Of a stretch of 64,000 nt of DNA, positions 34,385-42,657 are shown one piece after another. Positions within the stretch are counted from its first letter, which is position 1. Each line of letters opens with the position of its first letter. The translations under genes were made by a program, and so were the position numbers. This stretch comes from Olleya marilimosa CAM030 (GTDB taxonomy: Bacteria > Bacteroidota > Bacteroidia > Flavobacteriales > Flavobacteriaceae): positions 1-64,000 of the forward strand of contig NZ_JADR01000007.1 of NCBI RefSeq assembly GCF_000518485.1, in the 5' to 3' direction. The notes under the pieces were generated by a model, which was not told the DNA's origin, made no database searches, and saw nothing but the letters and a program-made list of their open reading frames with translations.

Positions 34385-34528
34385 TTAATCGTAAATAAAT
34401 TTTGTTTGATGTTTTTTAATAGTCACTTTATCAGTGTGCGCTACTTTAGTTTCAAATTTACTAGTTGTAGTTGCTAAATAAGCAACAATTGCAACCATAC
34501 CTATTAATACAAATGTGATTCTTTTCAT
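34385..34528 (-). CDS. Candidate 47-residue single-pass small protein between ftsX and DUF3098
   Basis: A 48-codon frame from the ATG at 34528: MKRITFVLIGMVAIVAYLAT, then a short polar tail rich in Lys and Thr ending KFIYD. Residues 4-20 form one membrane helix or uncleaved signal. An A-rich region precedes the ATG, and the frame fills the 290-base gap between two genes that are usually adjacent. It is too short for most gene finders; translation is unproven. Confidence 0.5.
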   Translation of the reverse strand: MKRITFVLIGMVAIVAYLATTTSKFETKVAHTDKVTIKKHQTKFIYD

Positions 34529-34658
34529 AAACATTAGTTTTAGATTTATTAATCATTTTAAAGTATTAGTTGGTTAATAGTGCGTTATTTTTTGGTTAAG
34601 TAAATATAACGCGCTAAAGTGCAAAGTATTGTTAACGCTTTAGTTAAAAGCTGTTAAA

Positions 34659-35534
34659 TTAATACAGTTGATCGGTCTTTAAATTTAAAAAACGTTGTGT
34701 TGCAAAATGTGTACTTATCCAAGTAATAAGGATACCTAATAAAAAGATTACTAAAAATAAACCACCTATTAAAACAGGGCTTTGACGTAAAACTAATTCT
34801 GGAAAAGCTTGGTCTACGTAATACACGATAAAGCCTAAGCCTACTAAAGCAAGGATAGCACCAAGTATACCTAGTTTAATGCTTTTCCATACAAAAGGTC
34901 TGCGTATAAAGCGTTTGGTGGCTCCAACCATTTGCATAGTTTTTATAGTAAATCGTTTAGCATAAACAGACAGTCTAATACTACTATTAATAAGTAACAC
35001 TGCAATTAAAGTAAAAATAGCACTTAGTAATAACACCCAAAAGCTAATTTTTTTAACGCGACTATTCATTAAGGTTACTAAGTCTTTGTCATACCTAACT
35101 TCTTCAACAAAACCTTTTTCTAGTGCAGTTGCAGCTAATTCTTCTAACTTATCAGATGTTACAAAGTCTGCTTTAAGGTTAACATCAATATTATTTTGTA
35201 AAGGATTAAATCCTAAAAACTCCATAAAATCCTCACCATTTTCTGCTTTCATAGACTCTGCAGCTTGTTCTTTAGAGATGTATTCGGTAGATTTTACATA
35301 ATCTGCCAATGCTAAACTTTTTTCAAGTTGCTTGACTTCGACATCTTTTGCGTTGTCTTTTAAATAAATGGTAACCGTTACTTGCTCTTTAAACAAGTCG
35401 GCTACTTTTTTAGCATTAAGGACTAAAAGACCTAAAATACCTAATAAAAATAAGACTAATGCAATACTTAGTACTACAGAAAAGTATGAAGAAATTAATC
35501 TACGTTTTTGATATCTTTCAAAAGAAGAGCTCAT
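34659..35534 (-). CDS. ftsX: Cell division protein FtsX-like permease
   Basis: 291 residues with four membrane helices (about 20-42, 165-187, 215-240, 262-283) and the large first periplasmic loop (about 45-160). Motifs are YFSVVLSIALVLFLLGILGLLVL and MQMVGATKRFIRRPFVWKS. FtsX works with the ATPase FtsE to control cell-wall hydrolases at the septum. ftsE is not adjacent, which is normal in this phylum. First gene of the run ending in truB. Confidence 0.92.
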   Translation of the reverse strand: MSSSFERYQKRRLISSYFSVVLSIALVLFLLGILGLLVLNAKKVADLFKEQVTVTIYLKDNAKDVEVKQLEKSLALADYVKSTEYISKEQAAESMKAENGEDFMEFLGFNPLQNNIDVNLKADFVTSDKLEELAATALEKGFVEEVRYDKDLVTLMNSRVKKISFWVLLLSAIFTLIAVLLINSSIRLSVYAKRFTIKTMQMVGATKRFIRRPFVWKSIKLGILGAILALVGLGFIVYYVDQAFPELVLRQSPVLIGGLFLVIFLLGILITWISTHFATQRFLNLKTDQLY

Positions 35535-35626
35535 AAATTGATGTTAGTTTATAATGTAAAAATATAAAAGAAATTGAAATCCCTTTGATTTAGAACGTCA
35601 AACTTTTAATAGTCTTATAATAAGTT

Positions 35627-35634
35627 TAAATTTG
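35627..35634 (+). promoter_or_regulatory. Promoter -7 box for leuS
   Basis: TAAATTTG followed by TTGC, 28 bases before the leuS ATG; matches TAnnTTTG. Confidence 0.5.
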
Positions 35635-35662
35635 TTGCTTAATTAAGCTGTAAAACACAAAA

Positions 35663-38572
35663 ATGCAATACCATTTTAACGACATCGAAGCCAAATGGCA
35701 AAAATATTGGGCAGAAAACCAAACATTTAAAGCCTCAAATTCTAGTGACAAACCAAAATACTATGTTTTGGACATGTTTCCTTATCCATCTGGAGCAGGA
35801 TTACACGTTGGTCATCCATTAGGTTATATCGCGTCAGATATTTATGCACGTTATAAACGTCATAAAGGGTTTAATGTATTACATCCACAAGGTTATGATA
35901 GTTTTGGTTTACCTGCAGAGCAATATGCAATACAAACAGGTCAACATCCTGCAATTACTACAGAGACTAATATAAAAACCTACAGACGTCAACTAGATCA
36001 AATTGGATTTAGTTTTGATTGGAGTCGTGAAGTCCGTACATCAAGTCCAGAATATTACAAATGGACTCAATGGATTTTTATTCAGTTATTTGAATCTTAT
36101 TATTGTTTTAATGATAATAAAGCAAAAGATATAAAGGAGTTGATTTACGTTTTTAAATTAAACGGAAATTGTCCAAAAGAATCTGGATTAAATGTCGCTT
36201 GCGATGATAATATCGAAATATTTTCTGCTGACGATTGGAATGGGTTTTCATCAGAAAAACAACAAGAAATATTATTACAATACAGATTAACGTATTTAGC
36301 CGAAACTGAAGTTAACTGGTGTCCTGCTTTAGGAACTGTTTTAGCAAACGACGAGATTGTAAACGGAGTGTCAGAACGTGGTGGTCATCCAGTAATAAGA
36401 AAGAAAATGACGCAATGGAGTATGCGTATTTCTGCTTACGCAGAACGTTTACTACAAGGTTTAGAAACTATAGATTGGACAGAGTCGCTAAAAGAAAGTC
36501 AACGTAATTGGATTGGAAAATCTGTTGGAGCAAGTGTAACTTTTAATGTTAAAATGACGAGTGAGATGCTGAAACAAGTTCAGCATGACGAAGTCCAAAG
36601 TCATTCCGAACTTGTTTCGGAATCCCATCCTCTAAAAATAGAAGTCTTCACAACTAGACCTGATACTATTTTTGGTGTAAGTTTTATGACGTTAGCTCCT
36701 GAGCATGAGTTGGTGCAAACCATAACAACACCAGAGCAAAAAGCAGACGTTGAGGCATACATATTAGCAACTTCAAAACGTAGCGAGCGCGATCGTATGG
36801 CAGATGTAAAAACTATATCTGGTGTATTTACAGGTGCTTATGCAGAGCATCCTTTTAGTAAAAAACCAATTCCAATTTGGATTGGAGATTACGTTTTAGC
36901 TGGTTATGGTACAGGTGCTGTAATGGCTGTTCCTTGTGGTGATCAACGTGATTACGACTTTGCAAAACATTTTAATATACCTATTCCAAATATTTTTGAA
37001 GGAGTAGATATTAGCGAAGAAGCTTACGCGAGTAAAGACAATGTAAAAATTGCAAATAGCGATTTCCTAGATGGAATGAACTACAAAAAAGCATCTAAAC
37101 GTGCTATTTTTGAGTTGGAGCAATTAGGTCAAGGCGAAGGAAAAACTAACTACAGATTGCGTGATGCAGTATTTTCTAGACAGAGATATTGGGGAGAACC
37201 ATTTCCAGTATACTACGTTAACGGAATGCCACAAATGATTGACAAACAATATTTACCAATTACACTTCCAGAAGTAGAAAAATATTTACCAACCGAAACA
37301 GGAGAGCCACCTTTAGGTCGTGCAGACATTTGGGCTTGGGATACTACTACAAATACTGTAGTTAGCAACGATAAAATTAATAATACAACTATACATCCTT
37401 TAGAGCTAAATACAATGCCAGGTTGGGCTGGAAGCTCATGGTATTTTTTCCGTTATATGGAAGAAAAAGCCAATAGAGGAGAAGATTTTGCAAGTAAAGA
37501 TGCACTTAATTACTGGGAAAACGTAGACCTTTATATCGGAGGAAGTGAGCATGCCACAGGACATTTATTGTACTCTCGTTTTTGGGTGAAGTTTTTAAAA
37601 GATAGAGAATTTGTTGGAGTAGAAGAACCTTTTAAAAAGCTAATTAACCAAGGGATGATTCTTGGGACTAGTGCATTTGTTTATCGTGAAGATGGTACAA
37701 ATACCTATCTGTCTAAAGGATTAATTAATGATAAAAAAGTAGCACCTATTCACGTAAAAGTGCAATATGTTAATGCTTCAGATGAATTAGATATCGAAGG
37801 ATTAAAAAATGATGGAGAATTTGGTGAAGACTTTAAAGATGCAGAATTCATATTAGAAGATGGAGTTTATAAAGTAGGTCGCGAAGTCGAAAAAATGTCT
37901 AAATCCAAATACAACGTCGTAAATCCAGATAATATTTGCGAGCAGTATGGAGCTGATAGTTTACGTTTATACGAAATGTTTTTAGGACCTTTAGAGCAAG
38001 CTAAACCATGGAATACTGCAGGTATTACAGGTGTGCATGGATTCTTAAAAAAACTATGGAAGCTGTATGTTGGAGAAGATGGTTTACTTGTAAACGATGC
38101 AACACCAACAAAAGACAACTTAAAAACGTTACATAAAACCATTAAAAAGGTTGAAGAAGATATTGAGAATTTCTCTTTTAATACTTCGGTTTCAACATTT
38201 ATGATTGCTGTTAACGAGTTGACTGCTCAAAAATGCACAAGTAAAGAAGTGTTACAACCACTATTGGTTTTATTGTCGCCTTATGCACCTCATATTACTG
38301 AAGAATTATATAGCCAATTAGGTAATGAAGGTTCCATTGCAACTGTAGCATTTCCAAAGTTTGATGCAAGTCATTTAGTTGAAAGTAGCAAAAATTATCC
38401 AATTTCGTTTAACGGAAAAATGCGTTTTACCTTAGAGTTACCAATGGATATGTCTAAAGACGATATAGAAAAAACAGTAATGGCTCATGAAAAAACAATA
38501 GCACAATTAGATGGTCGTACACCTAAAAAAGTGATTATTGTTCCAGGTAAAATTGTAAATATTGTAGGCTAA
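35663..38572 (+). CDS. leuS: Leucyl-tRNA synthetase
   Basis: 969 residues, a class I synthetase. HIGH-type motif: YPSGAGLHVGHPLGY; KMSKS: EVEKMSKSKYNVVNP. The CP1 editing domain has TTRPDTIFG and the GTGAVMAVPCGDQRDYDFA threonine/aspartate site. Residues about 299-324 (TSEMLKQVQHDEVQSHSELV and following) are not LeuRS-like: the underlying DNA is a double palindromic repeat inserted in frame at the entry to the editing domain. Another insert (about 150-205) looks typical of the phylum. The frame is intact, so the enzyme, which must be functional, tolerates the insertion. Confidence 0.97.
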   Translation: MQYHFNDIEAKWQKYWAENQTFKASNSSDKPKYYVLDMFPYPSGAGLHVGHPLGYIASDIYARYKRHKGFNVLHPQGYDSFGLPAEQYAIQTGQHPAITTETNIKTYRRQLDQIGFSFDWSREVRTSSPEYYKWTQWIFIQLFESYYCFNDNKAKDIKELIYVFKLNGNCPKESGLNVACDDNIEIFSADDWNGFSSEKQQEILLQYRLTYLAETEVNWCPALGTVLANDEIVNGVSERGGHPVIRKKMTQWSMRISAYAERLLQGLETIDWTESLKESQRNWIGKSVGASVTFNVKMTSEMLKQVQHDEVQSHSELVSESHPLKIEVFTTRPDTIFGVSFMTLAPEHELVQTITTPEQKADVEAYILATSKRSERDRMADVKTISGVFTGAYAEHPFSKKPIPIWIGDYVLAGYGTGAVMAVPCGDQRDYDFAKHFNIPIPNIFEGVDISEEAYASKDNVKIANSDFLDGMNYKKASKRAIFELEQLGQGEGKTNYRLRDAVFSRQRYWGEPFPVYYVNGMPQMIDKQYLPITLPEVEKYLPTETGEPPLGRADIWAWDTTTNTVVSNDKINNTTIHPLELNTMPGWAGSSWYFFRYMEEKANRGEDFASKDALNYWENVDLYIGGSEHATGHLLYSRFWVKFLKDREFVGVEEPFKKLINQGMILGTSAFVYREDGTNTYLSKGLINDKKVAPIHVKVQYVNASDELDIEGLKNDGEFGEDFKDAEFILEDGVYKVGREVEKMSKSKYNVVNPDNICEQYGADSLRLYEMFLGPLEQAKPWNTAGITGVHGFLKKLWKLYVGEDGLLVNDATPTKDNLKTLHKTIKKVEEDIENFSFNTSVSTFMIAVNELTAQKCTSKEVLQPLLVLLSPYAPHITEELYSQLGNEGSIATVAFPKFDASHLVESSKNYPISFNGKMRFTLELPMDMSKDDIEKTVMAHEKTIAQLDGRTPKKVIIVPGKIVNIVG
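36557..36634 (+). repeat. In-frame palindromic repeat inside leuS
   Basis: Two hairpins with related loops: ATGCTGAA/TTCAGCAT (36566-36573, 36579-36586) and ATTCCGAA/TTCGGAAT (36603-36610, 36616-36623). Read on opposite strands both contain GAAACAAGTTC, so the unit as a whole is a large imperfect inverted repeat. It encodes about 26 extra residues. I recall similar sequences dispersed in other bacterial genomes but cannot search for them. Confidence 0.85.
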
Positions 38573-38591
38573 CGTTATTATAAAAAATACA

Positions 38592-38766
38592 GTCATTGCG
38601 AGGAAAGAAGCAATTTCTTTATTGAGCTAATTTTTGGATACTAACAAGAGTAATCAGGAAAACGTCAGTTCGAGTGATTTGATGTAGGAGAATTGTATCG
38701 AGAACCAATAGACCTCTCGATACAATTTGCTCGTGCCTCACAAACCATTCGATGTGACGTTGCGTT
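38592..38766. repeat. 175-bp structured intergenic repeat, copy 1
   Basis: Begins GTCATTGCGAGGAAAGAAGC and ends GATGTGACGTTGCGTT. It matches copy 2 (38816-38990) over its full 175 bases with about 13 differences (about 93% identity). Internal hairpin ATTGTATCGAGA/TCTCGATACAAT with an ACCAATAGACC loop, extended outward by the AACGTCA/TGACGTT pairing, making a long imperfect palindrome of about 105 bases. No coding frame of note. Confidence 0.85.
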
Positions 38767-38815
38767 AATAATTATTTTTAAAAATATAACTGTTTAGTAT
38801 AATTAAAAGGCAAAC

Positions 38816-38990
38816 GTCATTGCGAGGAACGAAGTAATTTCTTCAATGAGCTAATTTTAGGATATAATCAAGAGTAATTAGGAAAACGTCAGTTCGAGTG
38901 ATTCGACGTAGGAGAATTGTATCGAGAACCAATAGACCTCTTGATACAATTTGCTCGTGCCTCACAAACCATTCGATGTGATGTTGCGTT
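38816..38990. repeat. 175-bp structured intergenic repeat, copy 2
   Basis: Direct repeat of copy 1 at a spacing of 224 bases. In the main hairpin one stem base changes C to T, converting a G-C to a G-U pair and so keeping the stem. A further inverted fragment of the repeat start (CGCAATGAC, 39004-39012) lies just downstream. The rest of the 635-base gap after leuS (38573-39207) shows no gene I can support. Confidence 0.85.
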
Positions 38991-39207
38991 TATAGTTACC
39001 CTCACGCAATGACACCTTGTGAAGAAGATTATTTTCTGAGTTATGATAAACTAAAGACAGATTAGTCTTACAGCTTAATGTAAACACTTGATTCGGCAAT
39101 TTTAAACGGTTAATTAAAATAAAGGCTTGGTCTGACATTTTTTCTGTCCTTTAAATTGGCTTACTTTTTGCTATATTTATACTATCAATTTTAAAATTTA
39201 AAAAAAT

Positions 39208-39918
39208 ATGTTTTCAGGATATATGGGTTACTATATACTAATTGGTGTTATAGGTTTAATTAGTAGTTTAGTAAGTAGTAAGTTAAAAAGTAAGTTTGCA
39301 TATTACTCTAAAGTGCATTTGCGTAATGGTATGACAGGAGCACAAATTGCAGAAAAAATGCTAGCAGATAATGGTATTAGAGACGTAAAAGTTATTTCTG
39401 TCAAAGGACAACTAACGGATCACTATAATCCAGTGGATAAAACTGTAAATTTAAGTGAAGTCGTGTATAGTCACGCAAATGCAGCAGCAGCTGCAGTAGC
39501 AGCACACGAGTGTGGACATGCAGTACAACACGCAACTGCTTATAGTTATCTTACTATGCGATCTAAATTAGTGCCAATTGTACAAGTTACCTCTAGCATG
39601 TCACAATGGGTAATAATTGGTGGTATTGCATTAATGGCTTCTGGAGCACTAGGTGCAAGTGGGCTTTATGTTGCAATTGCAGGTTTGATTATGATGGGAT
39701 TTGCAACACTTTTTAGTTTTATCACTTTACCAGTAGAATATGATGCAAGTAACAGAGCATTAGCTTGGTTAAAAGCAAAAAACATTGTTACTCCAGAAGA
39801 ATATAAAGGGTCTGAAGATGCACTTAAATGGGCTGCCAGAACTTATTTAGTAGCAGCAATTGGAGCGTTAGCATCGTTATTATATTGGGCTATGCAAATT
39901 TTAGGTAGACGTGATTAA
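39208..39918 (+). CDS. YugP-type zinc metallopeptidase membrane protein
   Basis: 236 residues. The zinc motif is AAHECGHAVQHATAYSYL (HEXXH), preceded by DHYNPVDKTVNLSEVVYS, as in YugP (neutral zinc metallopeptidase). Four membrane helices (about 5-20, 125-145, 150-175, 212-232). The distal ligand is likely in LPVEYDASNRALAWL. The substrate is unknown. Confidence 0.92.
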   Translation: MFSGYMGYYILIGVIGLISSLVSSKLKSKFAYYSKVHLRNGMTGAQIAEKMLADNGIRDVKVISVKGQLTDHYNPVDKTVNLSEVVYSHANAAAAAVAAHECGHAVQHATAYSYLTMRSKLVPIVQVTSSMSQWVIIGGIALMASGALGASGLYVAIAGLIMMGFATLFSFITLPVEYDASNRALAWLKAKNIVTPEEYKGSEDALKWAARTYLVAAIGALASLLYWAMQILGRRD

Positions 39919-39997
39919 CTCACTTTAATTCTGGATAAATAATACAATATGGTTTTCTTTTTTTACATTTGAATAACCAATTAAATAATCAATAATA

Positions 39998-40726
39998 ATG
40001 GAAAACAATTTTGAGAATTCTTTTGAAAATTATCAAGGGAATACATTAGTAAATGTGGCATCTGAAGCTGATAGAGTCGCATTTTATAAAAAAACATATG
40101 GACACGTTGCTGGAGGTGTTTTAGTATTTGTTTTGTTTGAATATCTACTTTTACAAAGCCAAACAGTAATAGAGTTTATGTTATCAATGACCGAAGGTTA
40201 TAAGTGGCTATTGCTTTTAGGTGGTTTTATGTTAGTAACAACTTATGCTGAAAGTACAGCAATGAAAACAGCAGATAAAAACAAACAATATTTAGCCTAT
40301 GGCGTATATATATTAGCTCAGGCTGTTATTTTTGTACCAATGATTTACATTGCAGCTTTTTACATGGATTCTGGTCCAGATATTTTACAGCAAGCAGCTT
40401 TAGTAACATTAGCATTATTTACAGGGTTAACTGCTGTGGTAATGATGACTAAAACAGATTTTTCATTTTTAAAAGCAGGTTTAACCATTGGAGGTTTTAT
40501 AGCTTTAGGATTAATCGTTGCAGGATCATTATTTGGAGGATTTACACTAGGACTTTGGTTTTCTGTAGGTATGTGTTTATTAGCAGGAGGATCTATTTTA
40601 TATCAAACGTCTCAAATTAAAGACAAGTACACTACTGAAGATTATATACCTGCAGCATTAGGGTTATTTGCATCTTTAATGTTGTTATTTTGGTACATTC
40701 TTAGAATATTTATGTCAAGAGACTAA
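39998..40726 (+). CDS. Bax inhibitor-1/YccA family membrane protein
   Basis: 242 residues with seven membrane helices. The TMBIM/BI-1 pattern includes FYKKTYGHVAGGVLVFVLFEY at the start, the loop QTSQIKDKYTTEDYIPAALGLFASLMLLFWYILRIF at the end. Members are thought to be pH-sensitive calcium-leak or membrane-stress proteins related to YccA/YbhL. Followed by a strong terminator. Confidence 0.92.
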   Translation: MENNFENSFENYQGNTLVNVASEADRVAFYKKTYGHVAGGVLVFVLFEYLLLQSQTVIEFMLSMTEGYKWLLLLGGFMLVTTYAESTAMKTADKNKQYLAYGVYILAQAVIFVPMIYIAAFYMDSGPDILQQAALVTLALFTGLTAVVMMTKTDFSFLKAGLTIGGFIALGLIVAGSLFGGFTLGLWFSVGMCLLAGGSILYQTSQIKDKYTTEDYIPAALGLFASLMLLFWYILRIFMSRD

Positions 40727-40745
40727 AAATTATACAAGTAATATA

Positions 40746-40779
40746 AAAAAAGCACCTAAATTTTAGGTGCTTTTTTTTA
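40746..40779 (+). terminator. Terminator after the BI-1 gene
   Basis: 15-bp perfect stem AAAAAAGCACCTAAA with its complement (40746-40760, 40762-40776) and an eight-base T run. Confidence 0.88.
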
Positions 40780-40935
40780 TCTATAAACTTAAATGTTATA
40801 GTTGTTAATAAAAATGTAATCTACTGTTTTATAGTTGTTTGTTGTTTGAAGGACTATTTTTAAAATTAATATCAAAAATTATTATATAGTGTTAATCAAT
40901 ATGTTAAATTTGTTATGCTATTAATTTTACCTATC

Positions 40936-41919
40936 ATGAAAAATAAACTACTCTTTTTGATTTTACTGTTACCCTCGTTAATTATGTCGCAAGTTGGCAA
41001 TGGTTTTGAAAACACTCCAGGTGTAACATTTGACGCAGTAAGTAACGCATGTCAATATTTTGACACAAATACTACAACAGCTCATACTTTAACTAATTAT
41101 AATGCCACCTGTGGTTTGGTTTATGTTACTGAAGCCAGTTCTGGCACAACATTGGGATACTCTATTGTGTTAGATCCAACGACTCCTAATGGTCCTGTTG
41201 GTTTTTCTGATGGAGATTATTTTGGAGTGGCAACTTCTGCTTCCATCCAGTCTGAATTAGGTTTTGCTCCACCTGAAGGGACTCAAGCCTTTTTTATGGA
41301 TGATGTAGATGGAACGGTTACTATGACTTTTGACCAAGTAAATCTTGTTGGTACCAATCCACAGTTTAGTATGCAATATTTTTTAGATGATACTAATTGG
41401 GATATTTTAGACTTTTTTAGAGTGACTATTCAATTTTCAGATTGCGCCTCACCAACGCTTACGTTAATTGATACCACTACAGAGACTAATGGTATAGATG
41501 ATTTACCTGGTTTGCAAGGATCTTGGCAATCACTGTCAGCAGATTTATCTGCTAATGCAGCATGCAAAGCACAATTGGTAATTGAGTTTTCTTCTAATTC
41601 TGGAGTAGAGCAATTAGCATTAGATGCTATAACTTTTATACCTGGCTTGACGTTAAACACACAATCATTTGATTTAGATGCTGCACTATCTGTTTATCCA
41701 AATCCTTCTAATGGACAAATTACAATTAAAAATAACGGAATTGCTTTAGAGGCTGTAAAAGTGTCTGATATTAATGGACGTGTGATTAAAACTATTGATT
41801 TAAATAATATAACAACAAGTACTGTCTTAGATTTAAGTGCAGATTTAACTGCTGGACTGTATTTTGTTACTATTACATCAGGTAAAGGTAACCTTGTTAA
41901 AAAGGTTATTATTAAATAA
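40936..41919 (+). CDS. Secreted protein with T9SS type A C-terminal sorting domain
   Basis: 327 residues from the ATG at 40936, which begins the signal peptide MKNKLLFLILLLPSLIMSQ; the frame opens at an upstream ATG (40915) that would add seven residues. Residues about 20-240 form a beta-rich region with Cys and aromatic residues and no catalytic motif I recognise. The C-terminal ~80 residues are the sorting tail (FDLDAALSVYPNPSNGQITI ... LTAGLYFVTITSGKGNLVKKVIIK) that sends the protein through the T9SS to the surface. Monocistronic. Confidence 0.88.
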   Translation: MKNKLLFLILLLPSLIMSQVGNGFENTPGVTFDAVSNACQYFDTNTTTAHTLTNYNATCGLVYVTEASSGTTLGYSIVLDPTTPNGPVGFSDGDYFGVATSASIQSELGFAPPEGTQAFFMDDVDGTVTMTFDQVNLVGTNPQFSMQYFLDDTNWDILDFFRVTIQFSDCASPTLTLIDTTTETNGIDDLPGLQGSWQSLSADLSANAACKAQLVIEFSSNSGVEQLALDAITFIPGLTLNTQSFDLDAALSVYPNPSNGQITIKNNGIALEAVKVSDINGRVIKTIDLNNITTSTVLDLSADLTAGLYFVTITSGKGNLVKKVIIK

Positions 41920-41941
41920 TAAAAACCTTTAAGATGAATAA

Positions 41942-41970
41942 TAAAAGCGCCTTTTTTAAAGGCGCTTTTA
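41942..41970. terminator. Bidirectional terminator between the T9SS cargo gene and lrp
   Basis: 13-bp stem (41942-41954 with 41958-41970), GC core AGCGCC/GGCGCT, flanking A and T runs. Confidence 0.85.
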
Positions 41971-42441
41971 TTATATTTTAATTTGTCTTTCTATTTGTTG
42001 GTCCAGAGAAATAAAGGTTTCTGTTCTTGATACTCCAGCAATAGATTGTATATCATTGTTTAGCAAATGCATTAAATGCTCGTTGTCCTTACATAGTATT
42101 TTTATTAATATACTCCAGTTTCCTGTTGTGTAATGACATTCTAATACTTCTGGTATTTTTTTTAGTTGTTTAACTGCTTCTGGATTACTCATGGCTTTAT
42201 CCAGATAAATACCTACAAACGCCATAGTTGTATAGCCTAATACTTTTGGATTTATAACAAATTTAGAGCCTGCAATAAGTTTAGATTTTTCTAGTTTTCT
42301 TAAGCGTTGGTGTATGGCAGCTCCAGAAATACCAACTTGACGTGCAATTTCTAAAACTGGTGTTCTAGCATCTTGCATTAAAGCACGAAGTATCTTTTTA
42401 TCGATACCATCTATTGTAATGTTATTGTTTGTAGTTTTCAA
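41971..42441 (-). CDS. Lrp/AsnC family transcriptional regulator
   Basis: 156 residues. The winged helix-turn-helix comprises DGIDKKILRALMQDARTPVLEIARQVGISGAAIHQRLRKLEKSKLI. The RAM ligand-binding domain follows (about 80-150; TMAFVGIYLDK, VLECHYTTGNWSILIKILCKD). Proteins of this family respond to amino acids. The gene lies 216 bases downstream of a saccharopine dehydrogenase on the same strand, suggesting lysine-related control, but a dispersed repeat separates them. Confidence 0.92.
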   Translation of the reverse strand: MKTTNNNITIDGIDKKILRALMQDARTPVLEIARQVGISGAAIHQRLRKLEKSKLIAGSKFVINPKVLGYTTMAFVGIYLDKAMSNPEAVKQLKKIPEVLECHYTTGNWSILIKILCKDNEHLMHLLNNDIQSIAGVSRTETFISLDQQIERQIKI

Positions 42442-42526
42442 GATGAAATGAGTTAAATTTTAAAAGATAAATTTAAGTATTCTATTTTAAACTGAAACTT
42501 GGTTTGTTAAAGATCCTGTTTTTAAT

Positions 42527-42653
42527 TGCATTAAGGATGGAAATGGCATCCTTTTTTGCCATTAAAAGCAAAAAAGATATAATGTACAGCCTGACCTAAG
42601 CAACACTTAAAGGTTAATTAAAACCTTGTAAGTGTTGTGTGGTAATGCCCAAA
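42527..42653 (-). repeat. Dispersed structured repeat, copy A, with an extended hairpin arm
   Basis: On the minus strand it starts 4 bases after the saccharopine dehydrogenase stop codon: TTTGGGCATTACC ... GGTCAGGCTGTACATTATATC ... GGATGCCATTTCCATCC and TTAATGCA. It is collinear with copy B (59561-59654). At the position of B's short ACC(acaa)GGGT hairpin, A carries a ~41-base arm (42597-42637) whose ends pair perfectly: CAACACTTA/TAAGTGTTG with AGGTT/AACCT inside. Confidence 0.85.
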
Positions 42654-42657
42654 TAAA

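Noticed and set aside
34277-34477. Plus-strand 66-residue hydrophobic frame
   Set aside because: It overlaps DUF3098 and the candidate 47-residue gene on the minus strand; hydrophobicity is a by-product of the reverse reading.
36100-36290. Second LeuRS insert as a foreign element
   Set aside because: The insert near residues 150-205 looks like the lineage-typical insertion of Bacteroidota LeuRS, with normal codon use and no palindromes.
38592-38990. CRISPR array or cas locus
   Set aside because: There are only two long repeats of 175 bases with a 49-base spacer; no short regular repeat-spacer pattern and no cas genes.
40915-40935. Upstream ATG for the T9SS cargo protein (and similar extensions at 449, 18002, 31025, 47040, 54659 and 56467)
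   Set aside because: In each case the downstream start begins a clean signal peptide or conserved N terminus, and the extension overlaps a neighbouring gene, a promoter box or non-conserved sequence.
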